Program-made: the position numbers and the translations under genes
Part shown: positions 5,885-8,165 of the stretch, piece after piece
How positions within the stretch are numbered: the stretch's first letter is position 1
Layout: every line of letters starts with the position of its first letter
Notes under the pieces: generated by a model
The model's database searches: none
Seen by the model: the letters and a program-made list of their open reading frames with translations, nothing else
Told to the model about the DNA's origin: nothing
Assembly: GCA_958407555.1 (NCBI GenBank)
Contig: CATYJC010000079.1
Coordinates: 1-8,165, forward strand
Direction: 5' to 3'
DNA from: an uncultured Collinsella sp.
Lineage (GTDB): Bacteria; Actinomycetota; Coriobacteriia; Coriobacteriales; Coriobacteriaceae
Length of the DNA: 8,165 nt

Positions 5885-5913
5885 GGTTATCTAGTTTTGC
5901 ATATCACATAGCC
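5885..5913 (-). promoter_or_regulatory. Second copy of the 29-bp operator, upstream of the DUF1836 gene
   Basis: On the minus strand it begins GGCTATGTGATAT, continues GCAAAACTAGATA and ends ACC. Against the degV element (4212-4240) it differs at only five positions (7, 9, 10, 14 and 27 of 29). It is a degenerate palindrome, with 7 of 11 positions symmetric between the half-sites. Its poor hairpin potential argues for a protein-binding DNA site and not an RNA structure. It covers the -35 region, as expected for an autorepressor site. It lies between the trxB terminator and the DUF1836 -10 element. Confidence 0.75.
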
Positions 5914-5916
5914 GCT

Positions 5917-5963
5917 AAGTAAAAGTGGTTGGACGGCACATTGATGCACTGCCCAACCACTTT
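5917..5963 (-). terminator. Intrinsic terminator of trxB
   Basis: On the minus strand AAAGTGGTTGG (5963-5953) pairs perfectly with CCAACCACTTT (5932-5922) and is followed by TACTT, so the T-run spans the stem end (TTTTACTT). It starts about 40 bases after the trxB stop codon and separates trxB from the DUF1836 gene. The plus strand ends in CTTTGTTTG and would terminate poorly. Confidence 0.85.
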
Positions 5964-6003
5964 GTTTGAAGATAACAACCTTACATAAGATATATTATCG
6001 TAC

Positions 6004-6942
6004 TTATCCGCGTAGAAAAGCGTATGCGCTGGTAGCCGCTATGGCTCCGTCCGAAACGGCGGTCACAACTTGACGTAAACGCTTGGAGCGGATATCGCCG
6101 GCGGCAAATAAGCCAGGTGTGCGGGTGGCCATCGATTCGTCGGTCACAATACCGCCGTCGGGCGCCAGATCTACCAGATGCTCTACAAGCTCAGTATGGG
6201 GCTGCGTGCCAGCAAAGACAAAAATGCCAAACGAACCAGGATCAAAGGACTCAGCGTGCATTTCACTAGTCGCATTGTCCTTAAACGTGATTGTCGTGGG
6301 CATCGCCTCACCAGAAAGCTCAACAATACTAGTTTGGTACCTAACTGAAATATTATCTTTTGCGAGCACCTTTTGAACCACGCCATCGGGGGCACGGAAC
6401 TGATCGCGGCGCAAGACGATGGTCACGCTGCTGGCGATTTCTGACAAGAACAGGGCTTCCTCGCAGGCAGCATTACCGCCACCGATGACAAAGACCTGCT
6501 TGCCACGAAAGAACATGCCGTCGCACGTCGCGCAATACGAAACGCCGCGACCGCGATACGTATCCTCGCCAACAAAACCGGCAGATCGCGGCGTGGCACC
6601 CATGCAAGCGATAACACTCGAGGCCAGCGTATCGCCCATATCGTGATGCACCGTAAACAGCGCCGCATCCGCATCGTAATCGATACCCGCAACCATGCTC
6701 CATGCAACCTGTGCTCCCAGGCCCTCTGCATGTTGCTGAAACCGCTCGCCGAGTTCGGCGCCACTCAAGAGCGGAATGCCCGGATAGTTCTCGACCTCAT
6801 TGGTTGTGGCAATCTGTCCTCCCGACATACCTTGCTCAATCACGGTCGTCGTTAGGTTGGCGCGAGCCGCGTAAATGGCTGCAGCATAGCCCGCAGGCCC
6901 GCCGCCGATAATCGCAACATCGATCGGCTGATGAGTAGTCAT
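6004..6942 (-). CDS. trxB: Thioredoxin-disulfide reductase
   Basis: Cytosolic FAD enzyme of 312 residues that passes electrons from NADPH to thioredoxin. The FAD-binding dinucleotide fold begins with IIGGGPAG (11-18). The redox-active pair is CATC (C137 and C140). The NADPH domain has VIGGGNAA (152-159) and RRDQFRA (178-184). The closing FAD motif is LFAAGDIRSKRLRQVVTAV (278-296). All family hallmarks are present at normal length. The ATG was chosen because AGGAGGT (6955-6949) lies six bases upstream and the protein starts just before the first FAD strand. The frame stays open for another 218 codons upstream, but that part is antisense to the next gene. It forms a single-gene unit; no thioredoxin gene is in the window. 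Confidence 0.96.
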   Translation of the reverse strand: MTTHQPIDVAIIGGGPAGYAAAIYAARANLTTTVIEQGMSGGQIATTNEVENYPGIPLLSGAELGERFQQHAEGLGAQVAWSMVAGIDYDADAALFTVHHDMGDTLASSVIACMGATPRSAGFVGEDTYRGRGVSYCATCDGMFFRGKQVFVIGGGNAACEEALFLSEIASSVTIVLRRDQFRAPDGVVQKVLAKDNISVRYQTSIVELSGEAMPTTITFKDNATSEMHAESFDPGSFGIFVFAGTQPHTELVEHLVDLAPDGGIVTDESMATRTPGLFAAGDIRSKRLRQVVTAVSDGAIAATSAYAFLRG

Positions 6943-7059
6943 GAAGAGACCTCCTGTCGAAAGATTGGCGTTCTTTGCGCTCATACCCAAATTTATGCGA
7001 ACGTGACACTCATGCACTACAATGATTCTCTGTGAAACAAAGATGAAGGGGAGATATCG
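6943..7059. promoter_or_regulatory. Divergent intergenic region of trxB and the glycosyltransferase gene
   Basis: These 117 bases must hold the promoters of both genes. The two clear sites are the ribosome site of trxB (AGGAGGT on minus, 6955-6949) and that of the glycosyltransferase (AAGGGGAG, 7046-7053, six bases before the ATG). TACAAT at 7018-7023 is a possible plus-strand -10 element, but no good -35 lies 16-18 bases before it. I could not place a convincing minus-strand promoter. No copy of the 29-bp element is present here. Confidence 0.4.
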
Positions 7060-8165
7060 ATGGATCAGACGCAGACGAGCGATGACGCTCCCCTGCTCAC
7101 GCACAGCACTCCCCAATCGGGACAAACCACGCTCTTGGCTCAGCAAAGACCTCTCGTGACTATCGTGCACGCCTCGGTCGGCTCGGGCCACAAGGCCGCC
7201 GCAAATGCGATTGCGCAGGCATTCGACCACATCCGCGGCACCAATGGCATCCCCGAGGATGTTGAGATTGAAGTGCTCGATATCCTTGATTTTGGACGCA
7301 TAAAATTCGACGGCAACAAAACGGCCGCCTCGTTTACCGGCGCCACGCGCCCAATTTATGACTTGACCTGGCGTTATACCCTTACCGGACACCTGCTTTG
7401 GGGCGGTGGCACGGCATGGTCGCGCATCATGTTCCCCGCATTTAACGAATACGTTCGAACTCGCAGGCCCATTGCCGTGGTAGCCACACATATCACGGCA
7501 GCCAACGTCGCCGTTGGCGCGCGCGTCATTACGGGCATCGACTATCCCGTCATTTGCGTACCGACCGATTACGAGGTCGAGGGTTGGTGGCCCCATAAGG
7601 ACACCGACCTATTCTGCGTAGCAAACGAGTTTATGGCCGAAACACTCCGCCCCCGTAAGGTTCCCGAGGCAAAGATCCGCATTACGGGCATCCCCATTCG
7701 CGCCGGGTTTGATACGGACTACAACCGCGAGGAAGAACTCGAGAAGTTCAATCTCCCCACAGACAAGCTCGTTGTGCTGGTGATGGCCGGCGCCAGTTTG
7801 CCTCAACCGTACGTTCGCTTTCGCGCGGAGATGGACCGCACCCTCCCCTTCCTGCGCAGCTTCGAGGACATGCACTTTGTCTTTTTGCCGGGCAAGGATG
7901 CCGAATATGCCACCCGTCTCAAAACGCTTTTCGATGCCATGAAACTCGAGAACGTCACGGTTCTTGACTACGTCGATGACATGGCAGCGCTCATGCACGG
8001 CTGCGACCTGGCAATTCTCAAATCGGGCGGACTCACTGTTACCGAATGCCTGTGCGCACACCTACCAATGATTCTGCTGGGCAAGTCCTATGGTCAGGAA
8101 AAGGCCAACACCACCATGCTCACCGGCATGGGCGCCAGCATGCATGTCACCACCGCACGCGAGCT
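7060..8165 (+). CDS. GT28/MGDG-synthase-type diacylglycerol glycosyltransferase (3' truncated by window)
   Basis: The first 368 codons are present and the frame is open at the right edge. The family (plant MGDG synthase, Bacillus UgtP, related to MurG) transfers a sugar from a UDP-sugar to a membrane lipid, usually diacylglycerol. After a polar N-terminal stretch of about 30 residues comes the lipid-acceptor domain motif IVHASVGSGHKAAANAIAQA (35-54). VPTDYEVEGWW (167-177) and TGIPIRAGF (209-217) close the N-terminal half. The C-terminal donor domain shows VLVMAGASLP (239-248), FLPGKD (275-280) and the nucleotide-sugar site KSGGLTVTEC (321-330) followed by GQEKAN (345-350). No transmembrane segment is visible, so it should act peripherally at the membrane. 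The gene is divergent from trxB. Sugar and acceptor cannot be assigned from sequence. Confidence 0.88.
   Translation, partial: MDQTQTSDDAPLLTHSTPQSGQTTLLAQQRPLVTIVHASVGSGHKAAANAIAQAFDHIRGTNGIPEDVEIEVLDILDFGRIKFDGNKTAASFTGATRPIYDLTWRYTLTGHLLWGGGTAWSRIMFPAFNEYVRTRRPIAVVATHITAANVAVGARVITGIDYPVICVPTDYEVEGWWPHKDTDLFCVANEFMAETLRPRKVPEAKIRITGIPIRAGFDTDYNREEELEKFNLPTDKLVVLVMAGASLPQPYVRFRAEMDRTLPFLRSFEDMHFVFLPGKDAEYATRLKTLFDAMKLENVTVLDYVDDMAALMHGCDLAILKSGGLTVTECLCAHLPMILLGKSYGQEKANTTMLTGMGASMHVTTARE

Noticed and set aside
5205..5885. 226-codon open frame on the plus strand
   Set aside because: It is antisense to the DUF1836 gene, crosses the terminator and the promoter, and has no family features.
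6943..7596. Upstream extension of the trxB frame by 218 codons
   Set aside because: The extension is antisense to the glycosyltransferase gene and crosses the divergent promoter region. The true trxB start has AGGAGGT at six bases, and the FAD motif begins right after it.
7609..8061. 150-codon open frame on the minus strand
   Set aside because: It is antisense to conserved motifs of the glycosyltransferase gene, with no ribosome site or recognisable product.

Overview
The window looks like chromosomal DNA of a Coriobacteriia actinobacterium, most likely Collinsella or a close relative. The coding DNA is moderately GC-rich, with C or G favoured at third codon positions. An FHA protein of the GarA type sits directly before a MerR regulator of the FtsR/Rv1828 type, an arrangement known from mycobacteria and corynebacteria. 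A DUF1836 protein, otherwise familiar from Firmicutes, lies nearby. The taxon is inferred from gene content and was not searched. I see no rRNA, tRNA, CRISPR array, insertion sequence or phage gene.

Left part (about 239-4182, + strand): a promoter-like site precedes five co-directional genes with short gaps. They are a CDP-alcohol phosphatidyltransferase (phospholipid synthesis), a GarA-like FHA protein, an FtsR-like MerR regulator, adenine phosphoribosyltransferase (purine salvage), and a secreted coiled-coil NlpC/P60 peptidoglycan hydrolase. A strong intrinsic terminator closes the run. The first 240 bases hold at most the tail of another gene and an imperfect hairpin.

Middle part (about 4200-5965): a DegV-family fatty-acid-binding protein (+) and a DUF1836 putative transcription factor (-) converge on a shared terminator. 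A 29-bp element occurs upstream of both genes, in the same orientation relative to each gene. The two copies match at 24 of 29 positions. The degV copy is a perfect 13-bp inverted repeat. The copy before the DUF1836 gene covers its expected -35 region. This looks like an undescribed two-gene regulon in which the DUF1836 protein controls itself and degV. It is the most interesting signal in the window.

Right part (about 5917-8165): thioredoxin reductase (-), with its own terminator, is transcribed divergently from a GT28/MGDG-synthase-type lipid glycosyltransferase (+) that runs off the right edge. Three genes (phosphatidyltransferase, DegV, glycolipid synthase) touch membrane lipid metabolism. 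Nothing in the sequence beyond proximity shows that they act together.
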